The notes: generated from the letters alone by a model not told the origin. A stretch of 64,000 nucleotides of DNA from Corythoichthys intestinalis (GCF_030265065.1 NC_080396.1:54453001-54517000), one strand, 5' to 3'; shown: positions 39,165-52,085, counted from the stretch's first letter. A program made the numbers and translations.

Positions 39165-40800
39165 ATACAAATCTGATTCCAAAAAGTTGGGATGCCATAC
39201 AAATTATGAATAAATGCTGAATGCAATGATGTGGAGGGGCCAACTTTCAAATTATTATTCAAAATACAGCAGAAAATACAACATTACAAATCAAATGTTT
39301 AAATGGAGAAAATTATACGTTGATAGACCAATTACCACTAATTAGGTCTATTGCGATATGGTGGAGATTTAAAAAACAGCTTATGAGAGTGGCAGTCGCT
39401 CCAAGATGGGTATGACCAGTTACCCCAATATTGCGCAGCATTATAAGAAATAGTGGAAATTTGCAAAGAGTTTGAAGTTATCATCTACAGCAGGGGTTCC
39501 CAACCTATTCCACTAAGGCACACTGTGGGTGCAGGATTTCATTCTTACCAAACAAGATGACAACACTTTTTCCCCAATCTGGTGTTTTACAAGTGCAATC
39601 AGTTGATTGCAGTCAGGTGTGGCTTGTTTTAGCAGAAGCCTCATTGGTTCAACTGTCTCTGCTGGATCGGCTGGAACAAAAACCAGGACCCACAGTGTGC
39701 CTTGAGGACTGGGTTGAAAACCCCTGTGCCTAACATCCAAAGATTGAGAAATATGGAACAATCTCTGAGCGTAAGCACCAAGGCTGAAAAACCATACAGA
39801 ATGCTCATGGTCTCCGTGAACTTAAACGGCACTGCACCACAAACAGGAATGCGACTACAATGGAAATCACAGAATGGGCTCAACAATACTTTCATAAACT
39901 ATTGTCGGTAATCACTATTGATTGTGCCATCCGTCGTTGCCAGGTAAAACATCATAGTGCAAATAAGAAGCAATTTCTAAACAGGACCTAGAAGCGCAGG
40001 TGGTTTCTCTAAACCAGGGGTCATTCAAAATGATGTGTGGCAAAGTGGAAAATGGTTTCGTGGGCCAATGAATCATGATATTAAGTTCTTTATGGAAAAC
40101 TGGGATGCCATGTCATTTGAACTGGAGGACAACGACAACCCAAGTTGTTATCGGTAGCTCTCAGTTCAGAAACCTGCATCTGTGATGGCAGGGGAATGCA
40201 TGAGTGCGTGTGCCATGGGCCGCATGCACATCTGGAGAGGCACAAGCAATGCAGAAAGGTATATTCAGGATCTAGAACTTATGCTTCCATTGTCTTGTTC
40301 TGAGACTTTGCTTTTTTCAACATGCCAGATCACCCCAGCATTAATTACAACGTGGCTGCATAGGAAAATGGTCCTGGTATCAAAATATCCAGCCTTAAGA
40401 CCAGATCTTTCAGCTATAGAGAACATTTAGCGCATTATAAAGAGGAAGGCGTGACAAAGAAGGCTCAAAACAGTTGAACAGAAGCCTGTACTAGACAAGG
40501 AAGGGACATAGTTTCTTAACTTGAGCAACTTGTATCCTTGGTCACCAGATTTTTGCTGGCTGTTCTAAGAAGAGGGGAGCATCAGACCTGTGATAATGAC
40601 CTTGTCCCAACTTTGAGATTTGTTGACGCCAAGAAATTTAAAATCAACATATTTTCCGCTTAAGTTATACGTTTTCTCAGTTTAAAATGTTAAAACTTTC
40701 ATCTATATAATACCCTGCATAAAAATATATTTGGCATTTCCACTAGTTTACATCTAATTTTAATTCACAATTTTTTGTGTTCCAACGTTTTGGGAATCCG
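39165..40800 (+). mobile_element. Degraded Tc1/mariner-type element
   Basis: Begins near CAAATCTGATTCCAAAAAGT and ends near the mirrored CCAACGTTTTGGGAATCCGG. Plus-strand transposase remnants include MGRMHIWRGTSNAERYIQDL at about 40210-40270 and PALRPDLSAIENI at about 40390-40430, the DDE end region. The frame is broken many times. A small hAT-like MITE is inserted at 39491-39726. Confidence 0.6.
39491..39726. mobile_element. hAT MITE, third related copy
   Basis: Starts CAGGGGTTCCCAACC and ends GTTGAAAACCCCTG. The internal phrases AGTGCAATCAGTTGATTGCA and CAGGACCCACAGTGTG link it distantly to the copies at 19505 and 37423 in reverse orientation. No clean duplication was seen at its edges. 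Confidence 0.6.
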
Positions 40801-41339
40801 GTTTGTACATTTTACATGTGCGGCTGAAGCTAACAGGGCCAAAAAGGCATAAGTAATACATATCTTCTGTCTTTTAACTATGATATCGATCTACTTCCTA
40901 GTCATCGTCAGAGACAATAACAGGCAAAAATCGCTGTTTTTAAATGACACAAGGCCATCGAGGTCCTGCTTCCAATCCAAACTAGTGGCATCTGTTGTGT
41001 TGACAACTGTGGGCCAATTTCTATCGTACGGTGATTGCCAGGACGTGCTGAAGTTGCAGTCGGTTTCATCCGGAAGGTTAATTCTATATTACTAAGGTTC
41101 GGCGTCACCGTCTTCAAAGTGTACTGGAGCCTGGGCCTGTCAATCCAGCTAACGTTAGCAAGCGGTAAGGCTAATGTTGGGATGGTGGATATCGGTTTAT
41201 ACAGCCGGCATCGGCATTTACGTTCCGACACGAGGAAACCACGAAACACTAGCGCATTTTTACGTAGGTTAAACACGAAGGCCACCTGTAAAATTTGTAA
41301 ACTGTCGCTTAAAAGAGTTACCGCTTGATGTTTCTGTAT

Positions 41340-41420
41340 CCGCCTTTCTCCTCTTCCGGGCCGTTTTCGTTAACTCCACCTATCACACATGCGCATGCGC
41401 GATTGCGCAGATGTGCATCC
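41340..41420 (-). promoter_or_regulatory. Candidate upstream promoter, possibly for RhoA
   Basis: A CG-rich patch with an ETS-like CTTCCGGG at about 41353 and an NRF1-like palindrome GCGCATGCGC at 41391-41400, 4.4 kb upstream of the RhoA start codon. RhoA genes usually have an untranslated first exon several kb upstream, so this is a reasonable place for it. I see no confident splice donor, and the link to RhoA is inferred. Confidence 0.3.
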
Positions 41421-41599
41421 AAACACTGGTAGCGGCGTCAAGCTATCACGACTCTGAAAAGCATAAAAATGGTTAAATGTATTATCGCATCATCATATTA
41501 TTTTATATCTCCCCCAAGTTTCATAAATGTCACGTTTTAACTTCAGAAACAATGCAGTATTCACTGTGTGCAAGCGTCATCACATGACGGGTCAACACT

Positions 41600-42085
41600 A
41601 TCATCAATAGATGAGTTTCCCCTAAGGTCGTCTGGAACCGGTCTTCTGCACGTTCCAAGAACAAGAACCAAGCAGGGTGAGGCAGCATTTAGTTATTATG
41701 CTCCTCACCTCTGGAACAAGTTACCCGAACGTCTGAAGTATGCTCAAACTGTTAGCTCTTTTAAATCAGGGCTAAAAACGCTTTTGTTTAGCACTGCATA
41801 TCTATAACTGTCTATATATTTCAATCTACCTGCTTTCTATTCCTCTTGTTTTTATCTCCATTGCTGATTTCAATTATTATTAGTAGTAGTAGTTTTTGTT
41901 TTATTTTTATTTTATTTATTTATTTTTATTCTGTGATTAAATGCGATCTTTTGTCTTCGTTTCTACGTTGTGTTGATTTAAATGTGATTTTTATGATCTT
42001 CATGTGATGAAAAGCACTTTGAATTGCCTTGTGTTGAATTGTGCTATATAAATAAATTTGCCTTGCCTTGCCTTGCCTTCCGAGG
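41600..42085 (+). mobile_element. LINE 3' end (L2/Rex-like ORF2 tail)
   Basis: Plus-strand reading TGLLHVPRTRTKQGEAAFSY continues APHLWNKLPE, then SFKSGLKTLLF. This is the conserved extreme C-terminus of ORF2 in L2-type LINEs and their relatives (R-T-R-x-x-x-G-x-x-x-F, APxLWNxLP). The 3' end is a short AT-rich tail with ATATAAATAAA and then four CCTTG-type units. The rest of the element is missing, as usual for 5'-truncated LINE copies. Confidence 0.8.
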
Positions 42086-43137
42086 TACTTCCGCTTTACT
42101 TCCGCATTTCTGCTCGCAAGTTCCGTTTTTCACTTTCATCTCCATCCAAAACAACAGTGGAGCTGGAGTGCCATCACTCATCAAAATCCTTCAAAAAAGA
42201 CAATTTGGAAATACCGCATCCATCTGCCATCATCACGACATGGTAGGACAACATGTTCATGAAGGTAGATGTGGAACCAAGCCCGTGCCACCACAAACCG
42301 CTGCTATTAAGGAAGGTATGTTGTTCATATCCCTGCTTTTTCATGTGTCCGGTGCTCAAAAAATACTAAAGCTAAAATCTTGCACATGAAACGACTTGTT
42401 GTCTTTGATATTGTTTTTACCAGTGTTGGGAATAACACCGTTATAAATAACACCGTTACATAACAGCGTTATTTTTTTCAGTAACGGGGCAATCTAATTA
42501 TTTTTTCCGCCGTTACAGTGCCGTTACCGTTACTGACGGTCAAAAGCGTTGCGTTACTTACTTCGAATAAATTGAAGAAACTACCAGCCATAGTGAGTCT
42601 ACTCTGCTCTGTTTATTTGTCATCCAAGACTTGGGGTGCGTTAAGGTTCATGGCAATGAAAATAGTAAACACACATAGCCTACCTTTGCAAGAACGATGG
42701 AGTTGCCATTTGATACTGCCATAATGTGCAGGTCCTGCACCCATCCGCAGCAAAACTGTTCGTAGCTTTGTAGCGATTTGTAATTTCAGAATCGCTGATG
42801 AGTTTAGTAACATACACCAAACAGTAAATACGGCAGAATGTCCATTTCGCGTAATTGTGGAAGCACGTCGACATCTTTACTCATTTGTCTTCGGCTTGCT
42901 CATAAGAGTCAACATTGTTCACATCCTTAAGTTTGATCACATATCTGTTATTTGCCTTAGTAACGAGTTTGTCTCTTTATCGAACTGGCAAGTTAAAGTT
43001 TAATGTCCCGCGAGCCAGACCTGCTTCCAATATGGCTGCGTTGTTGTCAAATCTCACGTGATCCCCCATTCTGTGACGTCAACGCTCGAACCTAATCGCG
43101 CACATACTTCAGAGCTGGTGTTTTCACACACAAACCG

Positions 43138-43640
43138 GTGTTGTGCCGAAAAATAGCCGCCCCCCGTGAAATGTCCCCCCTGACGGGAACATTCATTTAA
43201 AATGCTTATTTGAGCGTTTATTTTATTTTATTTATTTATTTTATTATTGAGTGCCCACACGTCACTCGCACGAAGAAGCTTTTTCTTACCAATCGATGGA
43301 CATGGAAACGACTTTCTTGTACCGTGAATATGTATTATTTTACTCTGCTTGAACTAATAAATATCATACCTCTGTGATTGTCATTGGGATATGGTCGTGA
43401 AAACCTGTAGACTAATACATTTCTGTTCAAAGATGGTTATGTGCACAATTTGTTACTAAAATACACACTAGTAACTTTTGTGTACTTTATTTAAAACTGA
43501 TTTTACAGTCGTAAATCAATCACTGTAATGCGTCCATGAAAACATTTGATGTTTTCACATCAATAAAGCGTTTTAAATAAGCGTTCCCGTCAGGGGGGAC
43601 ATTTCACGCGGGGCGGCTATTTTTCGGCACAACACCGAAA
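43138..43640. mobile_element. Palindromic MITE nested in the hAT element
   Basis: Left GTGTTGTGCCGAAAAATAGC continues GCCCCCCGTGAAATG and GACGGGAAC. The right end at about 43575-43640 is its near-perfect reverse complement over about 65 bp. The interior is AT-rich with no coding sequence. Such long inverted ends mark a MITE, but its family is unclear. Confidence 0.65.
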
Positions 43641-43674
43641 CAGTGCGTGCGGCAAACACACACACGCAAAACAG

Positions 43675-43878
43675 ATGCAGAGGGATATGATGGCAGAGCA
43701 TTCAGAGGAAAATTTGTCCTTTACGAGGTGGAGATATAAACACTATTTCAAGTTGGTCGAAATTAAAGGAAAGAAAGTGCAAGTAAAGTGTAATTTACGT
43801 CCCGGGGCAAAGCTTTTGTCGACATCTTTGGTAAGCAATTCAAATGTTTATTTTTGTTGCACTTCAAGTGTAGTATAA
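43675..43878 (+). pseudogene. hAT transposase N-terminal fragment (BED-like)
   Basis: Reads SFTRWRYKHYFKLVEIKGKK, then CNLRPGAKLLSTS. This is the conserved start of a fish hAT transposase group with a BED-type finger (normally C-x2-C ending in an H-x-H part that is absent here). About 67 codons, then closed. Confidence 0.6.
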
Positions 43879-44329
43879 ATCTGTTTCTAGTGAGGTGCAA
43901 TAAATATTAAAGGTTCTATAACACAACTACCTGTCTGTTCTTCTCAGTTCAACTGACTCGAATACTGCTCAGAAAATTTCAAATTCTTTGACATACAACA
44001 ACTTCTTTTTAAAGTAACGGAAATAGTTATTTCCCTGGTAACTAGTTACTTTTCGTGTCGAGTAATTCAGTTACTAAGTCAGTTACTTTTTGGAAGAAGT
44101 AGTGAGTAACTATAACTAATTACTGTTTTTAAAGTAACGTGCCCAACACTGGTTATTACGATGATGACTGTAATTAGGATGATGTTTAAAATTATTTACT
44201 ACAACTACCGTACTGCTATGGCTGCAACACATACTATCTGCTGCTAGCCTGTTGCTAATCAGTACGTGTAGGATGGTACAATTATGTAAAAGCATAAATG
44301 CAAGTGTTACAAGTTTTTGATGTGCCTCA

Positions 44330-45094
44330 TGTAACCCAGTGTTAAATAACAAGGAAATTCATGTTTTATAAAATCGAATTATTTCCTATGCACCTGAATG
44401 CACCACGGCGAAATGTACGCCATCTCTTGCTTGCCCACTCATTTTGCGAGAGAGAGAGCGGGAACGTTAGTCGTTAGGAAAGCTTCTCGAAGTTTCCACG
44501 TGTTGGAGACGACTACGGTACATATTGAGCCAACGAGAGAAAAGTTATAGAAGCAAAACTATCCTGGCTGGGGTTTTGTTTGATTGATTCACTCGTGGAG
44601 AAGAGACTACTTGCTGCGACCTGGACTGAACCCCAACAACGAACGCCACCAGAGGCGTAGGGGGAAAATTTACAGAGAGAACACTGACATTCCTTGACCA
44701 CCTACGTTCGTTGAGGGCGGTAGGACAAAAGGATTCATCAGCAGTCATTGGATTTTTTTTATTCTTGAGATCTCAGATTTTTTTTTTCATTTTTTGGGGT
44801 CAGGCCTGACACCAGACTAAAGGGGAAAACAAACGATCGCAATTTAATTTTATTTTTTTTCCTCACTGACTCTACGTGTCACTATTTAATTTAAAAAGTT
44901 TTCATTGCATTTATTGTTTATAAATGGTTCAAATTCAAAAAATACAGTTGTGTTCCATTACATGTTCTTTTGTCAGTGTGTCTTATGTTGTTGAGTGCCG
45001 CTGCGAGTCTCCTACGGAACCTAGATTAGTCGAACCCTAAAATTATTTACATAATAATAATTTACAACCCAGTCACACGGGTAGAAGGGTTACA
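44330..45094 (+). repeat. Left LTR
   Basis: 765 bp, TGTAACCC to GGGTTACA. It lies in the same orientation as the right LTR and is about 98% identical by eye. Confidence 0.93.
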
Positions 45095-45159
45095 TATTTA
45101 TGGCGAGCTAGCCAGGAGATTGGTATATTGGCTTTTATTACCTCCAACCATAAGATACA

Positions 45160-46710
45160 CTGTTTGATATTTCGGGGAAAAAAATAGATCTTTGTGCACG
45201 TTTTCAAGTTGATGGTCAGAAAACCCTGTACGTTACAGGAGTTGAACAAAGTTGTACTGATGAAGACATTTTTTATGTATTTGTAAAGAATGGCAAAATA
45301 TTTAAGATCATTAGAGTTCCAGATGAGCCACATCAGCCTCATGGCAGAACACTTGTAATCTATGAATCAGAACAGGCTATTTTGAAAATTGATCCCATAA
45401 CCTTAGGTGAATTTGCGAGCCCTCTCGACCCAAATGTTAATTGGTCTTCTAAAACTGTTAGAGACGTCGCTCAGGGGGAAATGGGCAGAGAAGTTGCACG
45501 CCGGTACCTGAAAGAACTTGAGTTTCTCGGAAGTAATGGGAAAGTAGGCTTCCTCAGCTTCATTTCAAGTGAACTACAGGCAGGCCTCACATCCCAGACT
45601 GATACACAACCAGATAATGATCAAAATGTTGATAGTGCCACTCACTACACTGACCAAAGTGACCAAAGTGAACCAGTTGAGCCCACAAGTGCTTTTCACC
45701 CCCACACACCTCACATAGATGACAATATTTACAACCCTTCTCATGTACAGAAAGTGGTAGTTGAGCATATCATTCGCACTCAGTCAGCTAACATGCCTCT
45801 TTCACATGCAAAAATCCGCACTTTCTCGGGGCGATTACCCAGACCCAATGGTGAGGTTGATTATGAGACTTGGCGCACTCAAGTTGATCTGTTACTCAGT
45901 GACTCTTCTTTGACTGATGCACACAAAGTAAGAAAAATCCTTGAAAGCTTGCTTAGTCCTGCTCTAGAAGTTGTAAAGCCTCTAGGGGTCACTGCATCAC
46001 CAAGCACTTATGTAGCTCAGCTTGAATCTGCTTTTGGTGTTGTGGAAGATGGGGAAGAACTTTTTACTGTATTTCTTGGCTCCAACCAAAACAATGAAGA
46101 AAAACCTTCTGCCTTCTTGAGCCGTCTCCACAGCCTTCTCACCAGAGTCGTTTCTAGAGGGGGAGCTTCTGCTTTAAATGTAAACGAATTACTCCTGAAA
46201 CAATTCATTCGAGGATGTTGGGACCAGAGCTTAATTATTGGTCTGCAGCTTGAAGGGAAACGAAGTTCTCCTCCCTCATTCCCTGATTTTCTCCTGATGT
46301 TGAGGACCGAGGAAGATCGACGGTCATCCTAACTAGACCGCATGAAAAAACATTTGGGTGCAACAAAGTCTGCTGCACATGCCCATACCATATTTAGCAT
46401 GCCTGGGTTTGACCAAATAGCTGAGTTGACCAAACAAGTCCAAATGCTTGTTCAAACCTATTCTTTCAAATCAAATGAGAGTGATCACAAGTGTGCTGCA
46501 ACTGTTAAACCAAGACAATCACGGACTTCTTCCAGAATCCCTGGCATGCCTCGTGCCTGGTTTTGTTTTAAGTGTGGGGAAGACAATCACATAGCAGCCC
46601 ACTGCACGAATTTGGCTAACCCCACTCTCGTCAGAGAAAAGAACGTAATTTTGAGGAGTAAACAAGCAGAATTCTCAGCACGACAAGCTTCAACTTCTCC
46701 TGCTTTAAAC
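45160..46710 (+). pseudogene. Gag region of the gypsy element
   Basis: Fossil Gag. The N-terminal part resembles a small RRM-like fold seen in PNMA proteins (about 45200-45370). The capsid part (about 45800-46320) has the phrases IRTFSGRLPRPNGEVDYETW, ALEVV and FGVVEDGEELF, which align with PNMA/MOAP1 proteins (knowledge: vertebrate PNMA genes come from a Ty3/gypsy gag). A CCHC zinc knuckle, CFKCGEDNHIAAHC, lies at about 46565-46606. Not intact. Confidence 0.75.
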
Positions 46711-46799
46711 TAATCACAGCTCCTGCTGTGGGACATCCAGGAGCTGACAACAGTGATTTTGAAGGTCCCAAAAGTTATGATGTTAGACAGCAAAACATA

Positions 46800-49700
46800 T
46801 GCCCATGCAGCCTATGGACATTTTTAATCCTGTTCCAATTTTGCCTCAAGGTCTTGTTGGGCCACGGTGTGCAGCCACTGTACTTGTTGAGAACATGTCA
46901 TGTGAATCAATAGTGGACTCTGGTTCGCAAGTAACAACCCTTTCTGAGACTTTCCACAAAGCACACCTTTCTCATCTCCCTATAGAACCTATACAGACAC
47001 TTCTTGAAATTGAGGGAGCTGGAGGACAGAATGTCCCGTACTTGGGCTATATTCAAACACATATTACGTTCCCCGAGAGTCTGGCCGGAAAAGAACAGCA
47101 AGTGGTTTCACTAGCACTTGTCGTTCCTGAATGTCACTTTAACAGAAAGATTCCGCTGTTGATTGGGACCAATGTACTTTTACAGCTTAACGAACAATTG
47201 TCAGATCAAAATGGGCCTGAATTTTTTCACGGGCTACGTTCTAAACAGTTTGCAATGATCCTCCAACACGTTGCCCGGGGCCAAAGAAATGACACTCATG
47301 CCTATCCTGTCATGTTGCATAGTAAGAAGCCAGTCAAATTTCTTGCAAAGCAGAAGCTATGTCTTATGGGGAATGTAAGAATAAAAAGAACGAACCAGAA
47401 CACAAGCTTTGTTCTTGAACAGCATGAGCAGTACAAGTTACCAGGGGGACTCTTTGTCAAGTCACTTTTGGTGGACATCAACTATGAAGGCAATACGAAA
47501 GTTCCTATCATTGTCCGTAACATGAGCGAACAAAGTGTGACATTGCGTCCAAATACTGTTGTTGCCCAAGCTTGTGCAGCCCAGCAGGTTTCCCCATTAG
47601 CACCTGGTCAAGTCCAAAATTCGCCAAGCCGAATCGAACCAGGAAGAGTCAACTTCAATCTTGATGAGTCTCCTCTCTCTGAAGAATGGAAGGAGCGAAT
47701 ACGAAAAAAGTTGCAATCCATTCCTGAAGTCTTTGCTCTTGATGACATGTCATATGGCCACACAACAGCTGTAAAACATCAAATCCGATTACAAGATGAA
47801 ACCCCTTTCAAAGAGAGGCCAAGGCCAATTCATCCAAGTGACAGAGAGGCAGTGAAAGAGCATCTCCGACAACTACTTGATGCCGGAATCATTCGTGAGT
47901 CTCAAAGTCCTTATGCTTCACCCGTTGTATTGGTCAAGAAAAAAAAACGGCTCAATCAGGTTATGCATTGACTATCGCAAATTAAATACGAAAACGATAA
48001 GAGATGCATATGCCCTACCGAATATTGAAGAAACATTTACAGCTCTCAGCGGGGCAAAGTGGTTTTCCGTTATGGACCTAAAGTCTGGCTACTATCAAGT
48101 TGAGGTAGCCGAAGAGGACAAACCCAAGACAGCTTTTGTGTGCCCCCTTGGATTTTATGAATTTAATAGGATGCCACAAGGTGTCACAAATGCCCCAGGC
48201 ACTTTCCAACACTTAATGGAGCGATGTGTGGGTGACCTCCATCTCAACGAAGTGCTTGTCTTTTTAGACGACTTAATCGTTTTTTCAGACACATTAGAAG
48301 AACATGAAAACAGACTAATGAAAGTTCTCACACGTCTAAGAGACTACGGGCTTAAACTATCACCAGAAAAGTGTTGTTTTTTCCGGGACTCAGTTAAATA
48401 TTTGAGTCATGTTGTGGATGCTCGTGGAGTTCATACTGATCCGGATAGAGTTTCAGCTTTGAAAACTTGGCCACGCCCATCTACTCTCAAAGACCTGAAG
48501 TGTTTCCTGGGCTTTGCGGGTTACTATCGACGTTTTGTCGAGGGATTCTCTAAGATAACGAAACCCCTTAATTGTCTCACCGTCATTTATCACCCACCAA
48601 AGAAACGAGGGAAGATTTACAAACGTGAGCCATCCCAAGTAGCTTGCACTTCCAACCAGTCTCTGGCCGAGCGGTGGACTCCCGAGTGTGAGACAGCGTT
48701 TCAGACGATAATAGAGAAACTAACTTCAGCACCAATTCTTGCTTTTGCAGACCCACAGCTTCCATATATTTTGCATACAGATGCTTGTCGTGATGGGTTG
48801 GGGGCTGCGCTCTATCAAGAGCAGGGAGGCAACCTAAGGGCCATCGCATATCCTAGTCGAGGACTTTCCAAGAGTGAACAAAACTATCCCACACACAAAC
48901 TTGAGTTCTTGGCCCTCAAGTGGGCTGTGTGTGAAAAATTCAGTGATTACCTTTATGGTTCTTCTTTTGTTGTCCTGACCGATAATAATCCTTTAACATA
49001 TGTCCTAACAAGTGCCAAGTTGGATGCGGCTGGACACAGGTGGTTGGCAGCCTTGTCAACTTACCATTTCACCATCAAGTACAGAGCCGGTCACAGAAAC
49101 AAAGATGCCGATGGGTTGTCTCGGCGACCCCAAGAGCCACCTCATGAAGATGAAGTATTTGCAAAAGAAAGAGACCGTATTGAAGACATGAAAAGACGCC
49201 TCAGTGATACACCAAATGAAGTAGATCCTGAAACATTTTCTGCACTGTGTCTGCGCCATTCGGTTTCAATTTTATCAGAGCCTCTTGTTGTCGTGGAATC
49301 TCTTGCAATTGACCTTACAGCGATTCCTGGGGAGTATGGTGAAAATATCTTACCCTCAATGACAGATATTGATTGGCACAGAGCACAAAGGGTTGACCCC
49401 TCTATCGCGCGGGACATAACCTTGTTGGAAAGAGGCGTGAAACCCAAATTCCAAGAAGCGAGTCTTGAATCACTTGATGTTAAACTTCTACTAAAGCAAT
49501 GGAACAAGCTTGAGTTGAGTAATGGGGTACTCTATAGGAAGTTAAGAGACAACGATTCTTTTGTTCACCAATTGGTACTGCCTCATCAGTATCGTGAAAG
49601 AGCTTTGCAAGGTGTGCATGATGAGGTTGGTCACCTTGGCTTTGAGCATGCATTACATCTTGCTCGAGCTAGGTTCTATTGGCCAAGAATGACTCAGTCC

Positions 49701-51330
49701 ATCAAAGACAAATGTCAAAAATGCCCTCGATGTATCATGAGAAAGGGCCTTCCCCAAAGGGCTGCCCCACTAGAAAACATTCAGGCTACTTATCCTCTTG
49801 AGTTGGTCTGCATGGACTATTTGTCCATTGAGCCAGATAGTCGAGACACAAGAAATGTGCTGGTGTTGACAGATCATTTTACAAAGTTTGCTGTCGCAGT
49901 GCCTACAAAAGATCAAAAAGCCAAAACGATAGCTAAGGCTCTTTGGGATAATCTGATCATCCCCTATGGTTTTCCTTGTCGGTTGCTGAGCGACCAGGGA
50001 AGAGACTTTGAATCCAAGATTGTGAAGGAGCTTTGTGGATTGATTGGGGCAAGAAAAATCCGTACGACTCCCTATCATCCTCGTGGGAACCCAGTAGAAC
50101 GATACAATAGGACGTTGTTGGGCATGCTAGGCACACTTGAGGACAAAGACAAGTACCATTGGCGAGACTTTGTCAAGCCCTTAACACATGCCTACAATTG
50201 TACAAAAAATGACACGACAGGATATTCCCCATATGAATTAATGTTCGGCAGACAACCCAGATTGCCTATTGATCTGGTCCTTGGCACTTATCCTATTCGG
50301 ACTACATTCAGACGCTTCGTTCTAACCTCCAAGAAAGCTACACTCTTGCTTCAGAACACGCAAAAAAGATGGGTCAGAAGAATAAAAAACAGTTTGACAA
50401 AAAGATAAGAGCTGCTGAACTCTTTGTTGGCGATAGAGTCCTAGTAAGGAATGTCAACATCAGAGGGAAACATAAACTTGCAAACCGATGGGAGCAAACC
50501 ATTCACACAGTTGTGAAACGCATCCAAGACAGTCCTGTTTATATTGTTAAACCAGAAACTGGAGAGGGTCCTCAACGCACCCTACACAGAGATTTGCTTC
50601 TCCCATGTGGGTTCTTACCTGTCGCAGATCAGAGTGAATTAGATTCCCAAGATGACAACAGAGTGGATATCAGGACAAGAAGTAAAACAAAGAAAAGGAA
50701 TGAGTCTGATGGCCGAATTGAAGGACTGGACAGTGAAGAGGATCAAATGAGTGAAGAAGAGGAATTTTGCATTGGGAATTGGAACCCGCAGATTGTTACA
50801 AAAGGCCCATATGTCAAATCGGACCAGTTTTCACCGGTATTCCAATCGCTTCCAAATGTTCAACCTCATCTGCCCTCACCTGCCACAGCAGTTTCACACA
50901 AATCAGCACATGACTTTGACAGCTCTAACATGATCATACAACATGATGTCACTAGATTAGAAAAAGATCAGTTGCCACCTGCAACTGCTGACTCTCCAGA
51001 CCATGTTGTTATTGACATACCTGAATCTGAATTTACACCTGTCTTACCTGACACAGCTTCCATTCCATTAGAATCTGTGGCCAGCATAGATAAAGTTGAA
51101 ACTGATGATGTTACTGTAGAGTCAGTAGGATTGAGACGCTCTAATAGAGAAAGACGCCCTCCTAGAAGGTTCACTTATGATGAACTGGGAGAGCCACTGT
51201 CTTTGGCCATTGGTTCATTTTTTCAGGCCTTAGGGGTTGCATTCTCTCGAGATTTAGCACACTTTTCACAATGTTCAAATGAGTCACCTGTGCATGAAGG
51301 GACCCTTGATGTTCAGAGGGGGAGAGTGTA
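46800..51330 (+). pseudogene. Pol region of the gypsy element
   Basis: Fossil pol. Aspartic protease with VDSGSQ at about 46915; reverse transcriptase at about 47800-48500 with the FLDD active-site motif at about 48262; RNase H with HTDAC at about 48775; integrase zinc finger at about 49620-49740 (H, H, C-x2-C); integrase core at about 49800-50130. A C-terminal GPY/F-like module (about 50430-50600) and an acidic tail follow. Not intact. Confidence 0.85.
51311..51326 (+). other. Polypurine tract of the gypsy element
   Basis: A purine-rich run with AGAGGGGGAGAG directly before the right LTR, where plus-strand priming is expected in this family. Confidence 0.75.
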
Positions 51331-52081
51331 ACCCAGTGTTAAATAACAAGGAAATTCATGTTTTATAAAATCGAATTATTTCCAATGCACCTGAATGCAC
51401 CACGGCGAAATGTACGCCATCTCTTGCTTGCCCACTCATTTTGCGAGAGAGAGAGCGGGAACGTTAGTCGTTAGGAAAGCTTCTCGAAGTTTCCACGTGT
51501 TGGAGACGACTACGGTACATATTGAGCCAACGAGAGAAAAGTTATAGAAGCAAAACTATCCTGGCTGGTTTTTTTTTTGGATTGATTCACTCGTGGAGAA
51601 GAGACTACTTGCTACGACCTGGACTGAACCCCAACAACGAACGCCACCAGAGGCGTAGGGGGAAAATTTACAGAGGAGAACACTGACGTTCCTTGACCGC
51701 CTACGTTCGTTGAGGGCGGTAGGACAAAAGGATTCATCAGCAGTCATTGGATTTTTTTTATTCTTGAGATCTCAGATTTTTTTCATTTTTTTGGGTCAGG
51801 CCTGACACCAGACTAAAGGGGAAAACAAACGATCGCAATTTAATTTTATTTTTTTTTCCTCACTGACTCTAGGTGTCACTATTTAATTTAAAAAGTTTTC
51901 ATTGCATTTATTGTTTATAAATTGTTCAAGTTCAAAAAATACAGTTGTGTTCCATTACATGTTCTTTTGTCAGTGTGTCTTATGTTGTTGAGTGCCGCTG
52001 CCAATCTCCTATGGAACCTAGATTAGTCGAACCCTAAAATTATACAATTTACAACCCAGTCACACGGGTAGAAGGGTTACA
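51327..52081 (+). repeat. Right LTR
   Basis: 755 bp, same ends as the left LTR and directly preceded by the polypurine tract. Followed by CTCA. Confidence 0.93.
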
Positions 52082-52085
52082 CTCA

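Larger units (their letters stand above)
42421..44151 (+). mobile_element. hAT element with CAGTGTTGGG ends
   Basis: Starts CAGTGTTGGGAATAACACCG and ends CCCAACACTG. The near-terminal GTAACG/GTTACT phrases mirror each other. Flanked by GTTTTTAC (42413-42420) and GTTATTAC (44152-44159), an 8-bp duplication with one mismatch. A plus-strand open frame at 43675-43878 encodes a BED-like N-terminus of the transposase. A palindromic MITE is nested at about 43138-43640. Confidence 0.75.
44330..52081 (+). mobile_element. Ty3/gypsy LTR retrotransposon with PNMA-like Gag
   Basis: A fossil copy of a Ty3/gypsy element, 7.75 kb. Two LTRs begin TGTAACCC and end GGGTTACA, and a 4-bp CTCA duplication flanks the whole. 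Gag and pol regions are on the plus strand in the order protease, reverse transcriptase, RNase H, integrase, which is the gypsy order. There is no envelope gene. The LTRs differ at about 2% of positions by hand count, so insertion was probably within the last few million years, depending on the rate assumed. It looks nearly complete but is broken, with about three interruptions. Confidence 0.93.

Noticed and set aside
41035-41328. 97-codon plus-strand open frame
   Set aside because: No recognisable motif; lies in a CG-richer stretch where stops are rarer by chance.
43675-43878. BED-like open frame as a domesticated host gene
   Set aside because: Short, closed after the finger and bounded by hAT ends with a target duplication, so it is part of the element.
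45101-45120. Specific tRNA primer-binding site after the left LTR
   Set aside because: A TGGCGAGC-type sequence is present a few bases after the LTR, but I could not match it to a particular tRNA with confidence.
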